From CAZCSY01 sp964501505 (GTDB lineage: Bacteria > Omnitrophota > Gorgyraeia > Velamenicoccales > Velamenicoccaceae), in the NCBI GenBank assembly GCA_964501505.1, contig CAZCSY010000024.1, forward strand, positions 1 to 19,246: a stretch of 19,246 nt of DNA, given 5' to 3'. The notes under the pieces were generated by a model. That model did not search any database and was not told the origin of the DNA. It saw nothing but the letters and a program-made list of their open reading frames with translations. Of this stretch, positions 1 through 7,224 are shown in pieces. The first letter of the stretch is position 1. Every line of letters starts with the position of its first letter. The position numbers were made by a program, and so were the translations under genes.

Positions 1-486
1 CTCGATCTTGCCCATGATATTGTTCAGGTAATTGAGCGACTTGATACGGGGATTGATGGCCTCGGGAATGTTGCGCCGCGTCGGCACCGTCACGATCTTC
101 AGGCCTTTCCCGTACACCTCTTTCGGATACAGGCGGATCTTATCCGCGATGATGAAGACCGTCTGTCTGGGACAGTTTCGGGGGTCCAGGCCCAGGTCGC
201 CCACGCCGCGCGTCACCACCACACGGATGTAACCATCCTTGATCGAGTTTGCCTTGAGCGTCATCACCATGGCCTGCTGCAGGGCCTGCTTGGTAAGGGG
301 AACTTTAAGCGCGATCACATGCGCCGAGCCGTAGAGCCGGTCCACGTGTTCCCGGCACTTGAAGATAAGGCCGCCGTAGATGCGGATGCCCTCGAAGACG
401 CCGTCTCCATAGAGAAGGCCGTGGTCAAAGACCGACACACGCGCCTCTTCCCGCTTCACCAGTTTCCCATTCAGATAAATCAGCAT
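1..486 (-). CDS. ilvE: Branched-chain amino acid aminotransferase, N-terminal part (partial)
   Basis: This is a fold-type IV PLP aminotransferase of the IlvE/D-amino acid aminotransferase family. It would transfer amino groups between glutamate and the branched-chain 2-oxo acids in the cytoplasm. The 162 visible codons begin MLIYLNGKLV and continue with the family segment DHGLLYGDGVFEGIR (residues 21-35). The sequence IKSLNYLNN holds the expected PLP-binding lysine at residue 149. The C-terminal half lies beyond the left edge. The ATG at 486 is preceded by GGCGGAGG at good spacing. It lies 31 bp behind lolD and is probably the last or a late gene of the lysS-lolC/E-lolD-ilvE operon. The family is certain; branched-chain rather than D-amino acid or aminodeoxychorismate specificity is inferred from the N-terminal pattern alone. 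Confidence 0.9.
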   Translation of the reverse strand, partial: MLIYLNGKLVKREEARVSVFDHGLLYGDGVFEGIRIYGGLIFKCREHVDRLYGSAHVIALKVPLTKQALQQAMVMTLKANSIKDGYIRVVVTRGVGDLGLDPRNCPRQTVFIIADKIRLYPKEVYGKGLKIVTVPTRRNIPEAINPRIKSLNYLNNIMGKIE

Positions 487-517
487 AATACCTCCGCCTG
501 CCTGTGTCGGATCATTC

Positions 518-1213
518 TCAAGAGACCGGGGCGCTCCGGGAACCCGTGATCCTCCCGTCCAGGATATTCAAGACGCGAGCCGCGCCCTCGGCCAAGGCCG
601 GGCTGTGGGTGACCAGCACCAGCGTCGTGTTCTTCTGCCTGTTGAAACGAAACAAAAGATCGCGGATCTGCAATCCGGACTCGCGATCGAGGTTCCCCGT
701 CGGCTCGTCGCAGAAGAGAACCTCGGGGTCGTTCATCAGGGCCCGGGCGATGGCGACGCGCTGCTGCTCGCCGCCCGAGAGTTGAGCGGGCCGGTGGTGT
801 CGCCGCGCGGCGAGTCCCAGCGCCTCGAGGAGCGAGGCGGCCTTGTCCCTGAGCGCGGCGCCGTCCCGCCGTTTCGACGACCGCACGAGCGCCGGCATCA
901 TGACGTTCTCAAGGGCCGTGAACTCGCCGAGCAGATGATAAAACTGAAAGACGAACCCAAAACGCATGTTACGTATCTGCGAGCGGCGCGCATCATCCAG
1001 CCGCGAGAGGCACACGTCGTCGAGATAGACCGCACCGTCGGTCGGATCGTCGAGCGCGCCCAGAATGTGCAGGAGCGTGGACTTGCCGGCGCCCGACGGG
1101 CCGACGATCGCGACACTCGTCCCGCGCTCCACCTCCAGGTCCACCCCGCGCAGGACACACAGCTCCTTGTCGCCGGACAAAAAGGTCTTCGTTATGCCGT
1201 GGGCCAAGAGCAT
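518..1213 (-). CDS. lolD: Lipoprotein-releasing ABC transporter ATP-binding subunit LolD
   Basis: LolD powers extraction of outer-membrane lipoproteins from the inner membrane and their transfer to the periplasmic carrier LolA. The 231-residue protein has all the ABC ATPase signatures: Walker A GPSGAGKST (about residues 38-46), a Q-loop in FVFQFYHLLGEFTALENV, the signature LSGGEQQRVAIARAL, Walker B VLFCDEPTGNLD and a switch histidine in VTHS. The length and the FYHLLGEFTALENV segment fit the LolD/MacB/FtsE group. The start ATG lies one base after the stop of the permease gene (TGA-T-ATG), so the two are almost certainly translationally coupled. The permease next door is of LolC/E type, which supports LolD over FtsE. 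Confidence 0.93.
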   Translation of the reverse strand: MLLAHGITKTFLSGDKELCVLRGVDLEVERGTSVAIVGPSGAGKSTLLHILGALDDPTDGAVYLDDVCLSRLDDARRSQIRNMRFGFVFQFYHLLGEFTALENVMMPALVRSSKRRDGAALRDKAASLLEALGLAARRHHRPAQLSGGEQQRVAIARALMNDPEVLFCDEPTGNLDRESGLQIRDLLFRFNRQKNTTLVLVTHSPALAEGAARVLNILDGRITGSRSAPVS

Positions 1214-1214
1214 A

Positions 1215-2396
1215 TCACTCGTACCTCAAGGCGTCCACGGGGTTCAGGCGTGCGGCCTTGCGCGCCGGATACACCGTGCTCAAAAAAGCGATCAAGAGGG
1301 CGCTGGCCGCGATGATGCCGACGTCCTGCGCCTGCAGGTCTACCGGCAACCTGTCAATATAGTAAATATCCTTGGGCAGCTTGATGAACTGGTACCTTTT
1401 CAGAAGGAGACACAGAACCGTTCCTCCTATTATACCAGAAACAACGCCCGCCGAACCAATGAGAAATCCGCCCCAGGTGAAGATGTTGCGTATCCGTCCA
1501 CCGCTGGCGCCGATGGCCTTGAGGATCCCGATATCCCGGGTCTTTTCCACCACCATCACCACAAGGGTGCTGATAATGTTGAACGAGGCGACGAGCACGA
1601 TGAGCGTCAGGATAATGAACATCGCCAGCTTTTCGAGCGCCAACGCCGCGAAGAAGTTCTCGTTGATCTCCATCCACGTGCGCACCCGCCAGGACGTCTC
1701 CCCCATCGCGAGGATCTCTCTTTTCACGGCTGGCGCCTTATCGGGATCCGCGAGCCTCAGGCCCACCTGCGTCAACACGGAGCCCAGGCCGAAAAAGGCC
1801 TGCGCGTCCGCAAGGTTCAGAAACGCCAGGTTCAGGTCATACTCGTACATCCCGGTGCGGAAGATCCCGCTGACGCGAAAGGACGTGTTGAGGCCGATGA
1901 CCGGAGACGACAGGACCACCTCGTCGCCCTCCTCCACGCCCAGGACGTCGGCGAGCTCGCTGCCCACGACGATCGCGCCGCGAGGAAGACTCAATGACCC
2001 GCCCTGCATGTATTGCCGGATGCGGGTGACGCGGCTTTCAGCCTCAGGATCAACCCCCTTGACGTTCAAGGTCAGGACACGATCCTGGTAATACAAGAAG
2101 GCCTGGCCGCTCACGTAAGGCGTCACCGCCACGACGCCGGGCAGCTCCTTGAGCTTTTTAGAAAGAGCGTCAAAATCGGTAAACCCCTCCTCGCCTTGGA
2201 TCAGGACGTGCGGGTTTGCGCCGACGATCTTGTCCTTCAGGTCGTTGTCAAAACCCGCCATCACGGCGATGACGACGATGAGCGCCGTCACGCCGATGGC
2301 CACCCCCAGCCCCGCGATGAGGCTGATGACGGAGATGAACCGCTCCTTTTGCGGCGTCAGAAAGTAGCGCCGCGCGATAAAAAATTCAAACCTCAC
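1215..2396 (-). CDS. lolC: Lipoprotein-releasing system transmembrane protein LolC/LolE family
   Basis: This is the integral inner-membrane subunit of the lipoprotein-releasing complex, 393 residues, a normal length for the family. It starts RFEFFIARRYFLTPQKERFISVISLIAGLGVAIGV, the typical LolC/E N-terminus leading into membrane segment 1. A large periplasmic MacB-PCD-like domain follows (about residues 45-265), then three C-terminal membrane segments with the FtsX-type region EKTRDIGILKAIGAS. Only one permease is present, so the complex is probably a homodimer, as in bacteria that have a single LolC/E protein. The start codon is GTG and overlaps the lysS stop as GTGA (2396-2393), so translation is coupled. 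LolC and LolE cannot be told apart here, so the symbol is only one of the two possibilities. Confidence 0.92.
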   Translation of the reverse strand: MRFEFFIARRYFLTPQKERFISVISLIAGLGVAIGVTALIVVIAVMAGFDNDLKDKIVGANPHVLIQGEEGFTDFDALSKKLKELPGVVAVTPYVSGQAFLYYQDRVLTLNVKGVDPEAESRVTRIRQYMQGGSLSLPRGAIVVGSELADVLGVEEGDEVVLSSPVIGLNTSFRVSGIFRTGMYEYDLNLAFLNLADAQAFFGLGSVLTQVGLRLADPDKAPAVKREILAMGETSWRVRTWMEINENFFAALALEKLAMFIILTLIVLVASFNIISTLVVMVVEKTRDIGILKAIGASGGRIRNIFTWGGFLIGSAGVVSGIIGGTVLCLLLKRYQFIKLPKDIYYIDRLPVDLQAQDVGIIAASALLIAFLSTVYPARKAARLNPVDALRYE

Positions 2397-3862
2397 GTCG
2401 GGTCCTGACCTTCGTCTTTATGCCCCTCATCCGGCCGCAAGAGGGGAAACAGGATGACATCGCGGATCGAGGGCTGATTCAAAAAGATCATGGCCATGCG
2501 GTCGATGCCGATGCCCAGACCCCCGGTCGGCGGCATCCCCATCTCCAGGGCCTGGAGGAAATCTTCATCAAGGATGCGGCCGCCCCGTGCGTCGTCCTTC
2601 ATCTCCTGGAGGAAACGTGCGCGCTGCTCCTGTGGGTCGTTGAGCTCGGAGTAGGCGTTGGCCACCTCCATCCCGGCGATGTAGAGCTCGAACCGCTCGG
2701 AGAGGGCCGGCTGGTCTTTCTTGTTCTTGGCCAGCGGACACAGGATACTAAAGTACTCGGTAAAAAAGACCGGCTGCTGGGGACCCTGGGTGATCAGGAT
2801 CTCCTCGACGATGCGCACGATCTGGGAACGCGTCAGGCGCTCTTCAACCGGCCGGCCGCGGCGCTTGAGCTTGGCCGCCATCGTCGCCGCGTCGTCATCG
2901 GGGTCGATATCAAAACTCTCCTTCACCGCCTCGGCGAACGAACGGCGCGGCCACGGCGGGGTAAAGTCTACCTTCTTGCCCTGATACTCAAAGTCCAGGC
3001 GGCCAAAAACCTCCTGGGCCACGTGGACGAAGATATCCTGGGTGATGCGCATCATGTCCTCGACGTCGGCGTACGCCTGGTAAAGCTCGAGCATCGTGAA
3101 CTCGGGGTTGTGACGCGTCGAGACACCCTCATTGCGAAAACTCCGGTTGATCTCAAAGATCTTCTCGAAACCCCCGACGACCAGACGTTTGAGGTAGAGC
3201 TCCGGCGCGATCCGCAGGTAGAGGTCCGTGTCGTACTCCTCGTGGTGGGTCTTGAAAGGGCGGCCCGCCGCGCCGCCCGCGATGGGGTGCATCATGGGCG
3301 TCTCGACCTCGAGAAATCCCTTATCCGTCAGGAAGGCCCGGACGGCGGCCACGAGGCGCGAGCGCTGCAGGAAGACCTCCCGCACCTGGGGGTTGGCGAT
3401 CAGATCGATGTAGCGGCGGCGATACCGGGTCTCGACATCCTTGAGCCCGTGCCACTTCTCGGGCAGAGGCCTCAAGGACTTGGCCAACAGCACGAAACGG
3501 TCCACCCTGACCGTAGGTTCACCCGTCCTGGTCTTGAAGGTCGCACCTTCGACACCGATGATGTCGCCGATGTCGAGCTTATTGAAAAGGTCGTAGGCCG
3601 CCTCATCAAGGGGTTCGCCCTTGCGGGCACACAGCTGGATCCGGCCCCGCTCATCGCGCAGGTCCGCGAAACAGACCTTTCCATGCTTGCGCCGGGCAAA
3701 GAGCCGACCGGCCAGCATCACGTTGCGTGCCTCCTGAAAGTCCTGCGTCACGGATGAGATCGGACCGGTGCGCTCAAAACGAAAGCCGAACGGCTCCATC
3801 CCCGCCCGGCGAAAAGCGTCAAGCTTATCTGATCTCTGCTGAATGATCTCGTTAAGTTCCAT
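2393..3862 (-). CDS. lysS: Lysyl-tRNA synthetase, class II
   Basis: LysS charges tRNA-Lys in the cytoplasm. The 489-residue product has an N-terminal OB-fold anticodon-binding domain, then the class II catalytic core. Motif 1 is FLEVETPMMHPIAGGAAGRPF-like, motif 2 includes FRNEGVSTRHNPEFTMLELY, and motif 3 is GGLGIGIDRMAMIF near the C-terminus. I place the start at the ATG giving MELNEIIQQRSDKLDAF, which matches the family N-terminus and length. The frame stays open to 3985, but the extra 41 residues are arginine-rich, unlike the family, and correspond to a structured leader. AGGAAAG lies just upstream of the ATG, a close but usable ribosome site. It is the first gene of an operon with lolC/E, lolD and ilvE. 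Confidence 0.95.
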   Translation of the reverse strand: MELNEIIQQRSDKLDAFRRAGMEPFGFRFERTGPISSVTQDFQEARNVMLAGRLFARRKHGKVCFADLRDERGRIQLCARKGEPLDEAAYDLFNKLDIGDIIGVEGATFKTRTGEPTVRVDRFVLLAKSLRPLPEKWHGLKDVETRYRRRYIDLIANPQVREVFLQRSRLVAAVRAFLTDKGFLEVETPMMHPIAGGAAGRPFKTHHEEYDTDLYLRIAPELYLKRLVVGGFEKIFEINRSFRNEGVSTRHNPEFTMLELYQAYADVEDMMRITQDIFVHVAQEVFGRLDFEYQGKKVDFTPPWPRRSFAEAVKESFDIDPDDDAATMAAKLKRRGRPVEERLTRSQIVRIVEEILITQGPQQPVFFTEYFSILCPLAKNKKDQPALSERFELYIAGMEVANAYSELNDPQEQRARFLQEMKDDARGGRILDEDFLQALEMGMPPTGGLGIGIDRMAMIFLNQPSIRDVILFPLLRPDEGHKDEGQDPT

Positions 3863-4049
3863 CTTTCCTGATATCCGCCTTCGCGCAACCCTCTTTGTCC
3901 GTAGGAGATATTGAAAAATGTACCGCTTCGGCGGATGTCGCTTAATGGTCAGGCGCAGAACCCGCCTGACCAAAGGGGACTCCATAATAACTCATGAAAC
4001 GCCAAACACTTGGCGACGAAGAATCCACCGCCAGGAGGTCCTTTTAAGA
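3863..4049 (-). promoter_or_regulatory. Long structured 5' leader of the lysS operon
   Basis: Between the predicted transcription start (about 4049) and the lysS ATG lie about 187 nt with several inverted repeats. One is a 9-bp perfect hairpin with a 7-nt loop at 3947-3971. Another is a 6-bp hairpin with a GUGU loop at 4000-4015 (CGCCAA/TTGGCG), whose 5' arm can instead pair with TGGCG at 4029-4033. A third pair, ATCCGCC (3930-3936, minus-strand reading) with GGCGGAT (3873-3879), closes a helix just upstream of the lysS ribosome site and competes with a 4-bp hairpin followed by a T-run. I see no T-box antiterminator sequence and no lysine riboswitch core. A regulatory role is inferred only. 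Confidence 0.4.
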
Positions 4050-4055
4050 TACCTA

Positions 4056-4084
4056 ATTATACTTGAGGCATGCGTGCCTGTCAA
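4056..4084 (-). promoter_or_regulatory. Consensus sigma-70 promoter of the lysS operon
   Basis: On the minus strand, TTGACA (4084-4079) and TATAAT (4061-4056) are separated by exactly 17 bp. Both hexamers match the consensus perfectly. The expected transcription start is near 4049. The spacer contains GGCACGCATGCC-like dyad symmetry (GGCA/TGCC around GCATGC), which may be chance or an operator. Confidence 0.85.
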
Positions 4085-4118
4085 CGGAAAGTGAACCCCC
4101 CACACACCGTTCTCCTCC

Positions 4119-4160
4119 TTAAAGAAAGAGCCTTGCGGGATAGGTGTCGCCGCAAGGCTC
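4119..4160 (-). terminator. Intrinsic terminator after the SpeD-like gene
   Basis: An 11-bp perfect stem (GAGCCTTGCGG at 4128-4138 and CCGCAAGGCTC at 4150-4160) with an 11-nt loop is followed on the minus strand by CTTTCTTTAA (4128-4119). It lies about 30 bp downstream of the SpeD-like stop and just upstream of the lysS promoter, so it separates the two transcription units. Confidence 0.8.
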
Positions 4161-4187
4161 AAGAAAACGAAACTTACTATTTATGAA

Positions 4188-4568
4188 CTACTTACGAACG
4201 AGGACGTGCTTCTTGAAGCGCTTTGCCTTAAAAAACTTGACTGTGAAACGGATTGCCTTCGGGGCGTCAAAGGCACGGCAGGAGAAGATGTTCAGGTAGG
4301 CGGCATTCCACATCTCCGAGAAGTGTCCCGTGATAGAGCTGGTCTCGATGAACTGCAACAAGGAGTAACCCGCGGTGTGCGCTTCGTTGTAGCCGAAGTG
4401 AGGCAGGAGCGTCTTACCGTACTTCTCCATCCTGAGGAGCCTGCACAACCGGGTGACGAACTGGGCCAGCCTTTTTTTGGAACGGATCACTTTGGGGTCG
4501 CACTCGTAGAGGTCCAAAATGACTTCCAGACCATAGCCGGCCTGGCGAGACCAAGAATCTTTGGCCAT
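4188..4568 (-). CDS. SpeD-like pyruvoyl-dependent decarboxylase (AdoMet decarboxylase family)
   Basis: The 126-residue product has the length and layout of bacterial S-adenosylmethionine decarboxylase proenzymes. The segment FIETSSITGHFSE aligns with the cleavage and active-site region of SpeD: the second residue of TSS would be the serine that becomes pyruvate (Ser63 in Thermotoga numbering) and the His would be His68. The catalytic cysteine is present in NIFSCRAFD. The usual HTWPE segment is replaced by HFSE, so the tryptophan that stacks on adenine in AdoMet decarboxylase is missing. The neighbours make spermidine by the carboxyspermidine route, which does not use decarboxylated AdoMet. 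Some SpeD homologues have been repurposed as pyruvoyl-dependent ornithine or arginine decarboxylases, and this may be one. The ATG at 4568 is chosen for AAGGAGG upstream and family length; the frame is open to 4697. Confidence 0.8.
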   Translation of the reverse strand: MAKDSWSRQAGYGLEVILDLYECDPKVIRSKKRLAQFVTRLCRLLRMEKYGKTLLPHFGYNEAHTAGYSLLQFIETSSITGHFSEMWNAAYLNIFSCRAFDAPKAIRFTVKFFKAKRFKKHVLVRK

Positions 4569-4705
4569 CCTCTTGTTATCCTCCTCCTTACGAAGCGGCC
4601 GCGTGACCGGATGCGACAGCGCCCACGCCGCCATGCTTTTTTTGCTTTTCTCGTCGGTATTCTCTGGGACGCGGCCGCTCTGTCGCGTGCGCCGCATCTT
4701 GTTTC
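4569..4705 (-). promoter_or_regulatory. Structured leader of the SpeD-like gene
   Basis: The predicted transcript has a leader of about 137 nt. It contains, in order, GCGACAG (4686-4680), AGCGGCCGCGT (4679-4669), CTGTCGC (4619-4613) and ACGCGGCCGCT (4604-4594). The first pairs perfectly with the third (7 bp) and the second with the fourth (11 bp), so the two helices cross: they are either mutually exclusive or form a pseudoknot. The second helix ends a few bases before the AAGGAGG ribosome site. The leader is also an open in-frame extension of the gene, but that peptide (RRTRQSGRVPENTDEKSKK-like) looks non-coding and its ATG has no ribosome site. Confidence 0.45.
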
Positions 4706-4711
4706 GATGAA

Positions 4712-4740
4712 ATTATACCCCCGACACTCCCCCAACGCAA
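4712..4740 (-). promoter_or_regulatory. Sigma-70 promoter of the SpeD-like gene
   Basis: On the minus strand, TTGCGT (4740-4735) and a perfect TATAAT (4717-4712) are 17 bp apart. The -35 region is embedded in TCTTGCGTTGGGGG (4742-4729), which recurs with one mismatch at the same place in the nspC promoter. It gives the SpeD-like gene its own transcript besides any read-through from the upstream dehydrogenase. Confidence 0.75.
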
Positions 4741-4767
4741 GACATCTTTATATTTTTTTAGACGTCC

Positions 4768-6015
4768 CTACTTGACGCGGACGCTCGACGGCAGCGGCGG
4801 CGGATCTTCCAGCACCTGTGTCGGCAACCCCATCGTAGCCAGGAGGGCGATAAACGGGTCCGGGTCGAGCTCTTCGACGTTCACCATCGTCCGGGTGTCC
4901 CAAATATCCTTGGCGATCAGGAGGGCGGCGGCGGCGGGAGGCACACCGGCGGTGTAACAGATGGCTTGCGACTCGACCTCTTTATAACAGGCGGCATGGT
5001 CGCAGACATTGTAGATAAAGACAGCCTTCTTTTTGCCGTCCTTCTTTCCCTTGATGAAGTTTCCGATGCACGTCTTGCCCGTGTAGCCTGGCGCCAACGA
5101 CAGGGGGTCAGGCAGGACGGCCTTCAGGACCCTGAGGGGGATCACCTCGATACCGTCGGCCGTCCTAAGGGGTTTCTCCGACGTCAGGCCCAGGTTGGTC
5201 AGGACCGTGAAGACGTTGATGTAGTGATCGCTGAACCCCATCCAGAAACGAATGGTATCGGCGTCGATGTTCTGAGACAAAGAGTGCAGTTCGTCGTGGC
5301 CGTTGAGAAAGACCGGCTGCCTGCCGACAACCGGGAAGTCGTACTCCATCTTCACGGCGTGAACCTTCTCCTGGACCCACTTGCGGTCGATCCACGTCCA
5401 GACCTTGCGGAACTCCCGGAAGTTGATCTCCGGATCGAAGTTCGTGGCAAAGTACTTGCCGTGGTTGCCGGCGTTGACGTCCATGATGTCGATCGTCTCG
5501 ATGGTGTCGAAGTGATGCTTGACCGCCAACGCGCAGTAGGCGTTGACCACGCCCGGATCGAAGCCAGCGCCCAGGAGGGCGGTCGTTGCGTTCTTCCTGC
5601 ACTCGTCCCGGCGCGGCCACTCGTAGTTGGCGTACCACGGCGGGTCTTCACAGACCTTGTCGGGCTCTTCGTGAATCGCGGTGTCGATATAGGCCGCGCC
5701 CGTCCGGATACAGGCCGTCAACACCGACATGTTGACGTAGGCCTGCGCCAGGTTGATGACGATCCGGGAATCCGTCTCCTTGATGATCTTGACGGTGGCC
5801 GCAACGTCCAGGGCGTCGAGCGGGCGGCTCGTGATCTTCTTTTTCGTGTCCTTGATGCTCTTTTTTCTCCTGAGGCTCTCGATGATGCCGTCGCACTTCT
5901 TCTGTGTGCGCGAGGCGATGCAGATATCGCCCAGGATATCGTTGTGTTGCGCGCACTTGTGCGCCGCCACATGAGCCACGCCCCCCGCTCCGACGATCAA
6001 GACGTTCTTTTTCAT
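4768..6015 (-). CDS. Carboxyspermidine/carboxynorspermidine dehydrogenase (saccharopine dehydrogenase family)
   Basis: This 415-residue NAD(P)H-dependent enzyme would condense aspartate semialdehyde with a diamine (putrescine or 1,3-diaminopropane) and reduce the imine to carboxyspermidine or carboxynorspermidine. The N-terminal Rossmann motif is VLIVGAGGVAHVAAHKCAQ (residues 5-23). Typical family segments follow: VINLAQAYVNMSVLTACI, YIDTAIHE and LGAGFDPGVVNAYCALA. The C-terminal region with DHAACYKEVESQAICYTAGVP is also characteristic. It begins 30 bp after nspC with GGAGG nine bases before the ATG and has no promoter of its own, so it is co-transcribed with nspC. Length and adjacency to nspC favour this role over lysine-pathway saccharopine dehydrogenase. 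Which diamine is used cannot be read from the sequence. Confidence 0.9.
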   Translation of the reverse strand: MKKNVLIVGAGGVAHVAAHKCAQHNDILGDICIASRTQKKCDGIIESLRRKKSIKDTKKKITSRPLDALDVAATVKIIKETDSRIVINLAQAYVNMSVLTACIRTGAAYIDTAIHEEPDKVCEDPPWYANYEWPRRDECRKNATTALLGAGFDPGVVNAYCALAVKHHFDTIETIDIMDVNAGNHGKYFATNFDPEINFREFRKVWTWIDRKWVQEKVHAVKMEYDFPVVGRQPVFLNGHDELHSLSQNIDADTIRFWMGFSDHYINVFTVLTNLGLTSEKPLRTADGIEVIPLRVLKAVLPDPLSLAPGYTGKTCIGNFIKGKKDGKKKAVFIYNVCDHAACYKEVESQAICYTAGVPPAAAALLIAKDIWDTRTMVNVEELDPDPFIALLATMGLPTQVLEDPPPLPSSVRVK

Positions 6016-6045
6016 GGAACGCGCCCTCCGTGAACGGTCGGTGGT

Positions 6046-7155
6046 TTACGACAGGTTGCCGAGGAAATCTCTATAGTCAAACCGCCGGACCACGTGCGTG
6101 CGGCCGTCGAGTCTTTTCACGGCGATGGCGGGCATCGCCAGTCCGTTAAACCAGTTCTTCTTGACCATGGTGTAGCCGCCGGCATCGGCGAAACGCACCG
6201 TGCCCCCGACCTTGAGCCGGGAGGCAAACCGGTACGTCCCGAATATATCGCCGGCGAGGCACGAGCGGCCGGCGATCATGTAGCGGTACCGGCCGCGGCC
6301 GCCCCCCTTGAGCTTGGCCGGCTGCCGGTAAACCAACAGGTCCAGCATGTGCGCTTCCGTCGAGGCATCGACGATCGCGATGTCGATCTTGTTGCGCACG
6401 ATATCGAGGACCCTCGTCACGAGCTCTGCCGACTCGGTGACGACGCTCTCTCCCGGCTCGCAGTAGACCTGAACCCCGAAACGGTCGCCGAATTCCCGTA
6501 ATCTCTCCGTGAACCTCTCGACGGGGTAACCCTCTTTCGTAAAATAAAGTCCGCCGCCTAAGCTCACCCACTCAAGGTGAGGCAGGATATCGGCGTAGGC
6601 ATCTGCGATAAAATCAAGGTTGTTGGAAAAATCACGGAAGTCGTCGTTCTCGCAGTTGAAGTGGAACATGACGCCGCTCAGGGCGGGAAGGGCCTCCAGG
6701 AGGCCCTCTGTGCCCCTTACCCCCAGACGGGAGTACTTTCGGACAGGATCCGCCAGGTCAAAGGGAGAAGTGCTCACCCCGGGATTCAGCCGCAACCCCA
6801 ACTTGCGACCGCGCAGGGCCGGGGCGAACTTTTTCAATTGGGACAGGGAGTTGAAGATGATCTTATCGGCGAGGGGACAAACGGCCGCGATGTCTTTGCG
6901 GGAATACGCAACCGAGTAGGCGTGGACCTCTTTGCCGAACTTCTCGCGCCCCAGCCGGGCCTCAAAGGGGGAACTCGAGGTCGTGCCGTCGAGGTAACGC
7001 CTCAGCAAACCGAAGACGCTCCACGTCGAAAAACACTTCAACGCCAGGACGAACTTCGCCCCCGAGCCGTTTCTGATGCGCGCAATGATCTTGAGGTTCT
7101 CTAACAACCGCCGTTCGTCGATCAGATAGTACGGCGTCTCTAATGCCATCGTCAT
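6046..7155 (-). CDS. nspC: Carboxynorspermidine/carboxyspermidine decarboxylase
   Basis: This PLP-dependent decarboxylase (fold III, alanine racemase-like) removes the carboxyl group from carboxyspermidine or carboxynorspermidine to give spermidine or norspermidine. The N-terminus ETPYYLIDERRLLENL is typical of NspC. The PLP lysine lies in VLALKCFSTWSVF, the phosphate-binding glycines in WVSLGGGLYF, EPGES precedes the dimer region, and CLAGDIFG supplies the catalytic cysteine and aspartate. The length (about 370) is normal. Starts are possible at GTG 7161, ATG 7155 and ATG 7149; none has a strong ribosome site, and ATG 7155 has GAAG at the best spacing. It is the first gene of the polyamine transcript and has a recognisable promoter 40 bp upstream. 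Confidence 0.92.
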   Translation of the reverse strand: MTMALETPYYLIDERRLLENLKIIARIRNGSGAKFVLALKCFSTWSVFGLLRRYLDGTTSSSPFEARLGREKFGKEVHAYSVAYSRKDIAAVCPLADKIIFNSLSQLKKFAPALRGRKLGLRLNPGVSTSPFDLADPVRKYSRLGVRGTEGLLEALPALSGVMFHFNCENDDFRDFSNNLDFIADAYADILPHLEWVSLGGGLYFTKEGYPVERFTERLREFGDRFGVQVYCEPGESVVTESAELVTRVLDIVRNKIDIAIVDASTEAHMLDLLVYRQPAKLKGGGRGRYRYMIAGRSCLAGDIFGTYRFASRLKVGGTVRFADAGGYTMVKKNWFNGLAMPAIAVKRLDGRTHVVRRFDYRDFLGNLS

Positions 7156-7195
7156 CCGCACTTCAACCGCAACGAAGAAAATTTATTCCCTTACC

Positions 7196-7224
7196 ATCAT
7201 AGGGAGTATCCACCCCCAATGCAA
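7196..7224 (-). promoter_or_regulatory. Sigma-70 promoter of nspC
   Basis: On the minus strand, TTGCAT (7224-7219) and TATGAT (7201-7196) are 17 bp apart. The -35 lies within TCTTGCATTGGGGG (7226-7213), one mismatch from the corresponding stretch of the SpeD-like gene's promoter. It abuts the T-run of the yqeY terminator, so nspC begins a new transcript. The start is expected near 7189, giving a leader of about 35 nt. Confidence 0.7.

Noticed and set aside
2420..3757. Long plus-strand ORF opposite lysS
   Set aside because: It is a shadow of a well-supported gene in GC-rich DNA, with no recognisable domain.
3863..3985. N-terminal extension of lysS to 3985
   Set aside because: The extra 41 residues are Arg-rich, match nothing in the family and coincide with leader hairpins; MELNEIIQQRSDKL fits the family start.
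3863..4049. T-box or lysine riboswitch in the lysS leader
   Set aside because: No T-box antiterminator sequence or lysine riboswitch core was seen, and no intrinsic terminator with a proper T-run overlaps the leader.
4188..4568. SpeD-like protein as an inactive homologue lacking the pyruvoyl serine
   Set aside because: Aligning on the Glu of ESH suggests Ser is replaced by Thr, but aligning on the His and downstream residues (TSSITGH against ESHLSIH) keeps Ser, His and, further on, Cys in place. This register is better.
4741..4767. Terminator between the dehydrogenase and the SpeD-like gene
   Set aside because: GACGTCT/AGATGTC can pair around an A-rich loop, but no T-run follows on the minus strand; read-through into the SpeD-like gene remains possible.
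4966..6033. Long plus-strand ORF opposite the carboxyspermidine dehydrogenase
   Set aside because: Same reason: the minus-strand gene has clear family motifs and this frame has none.
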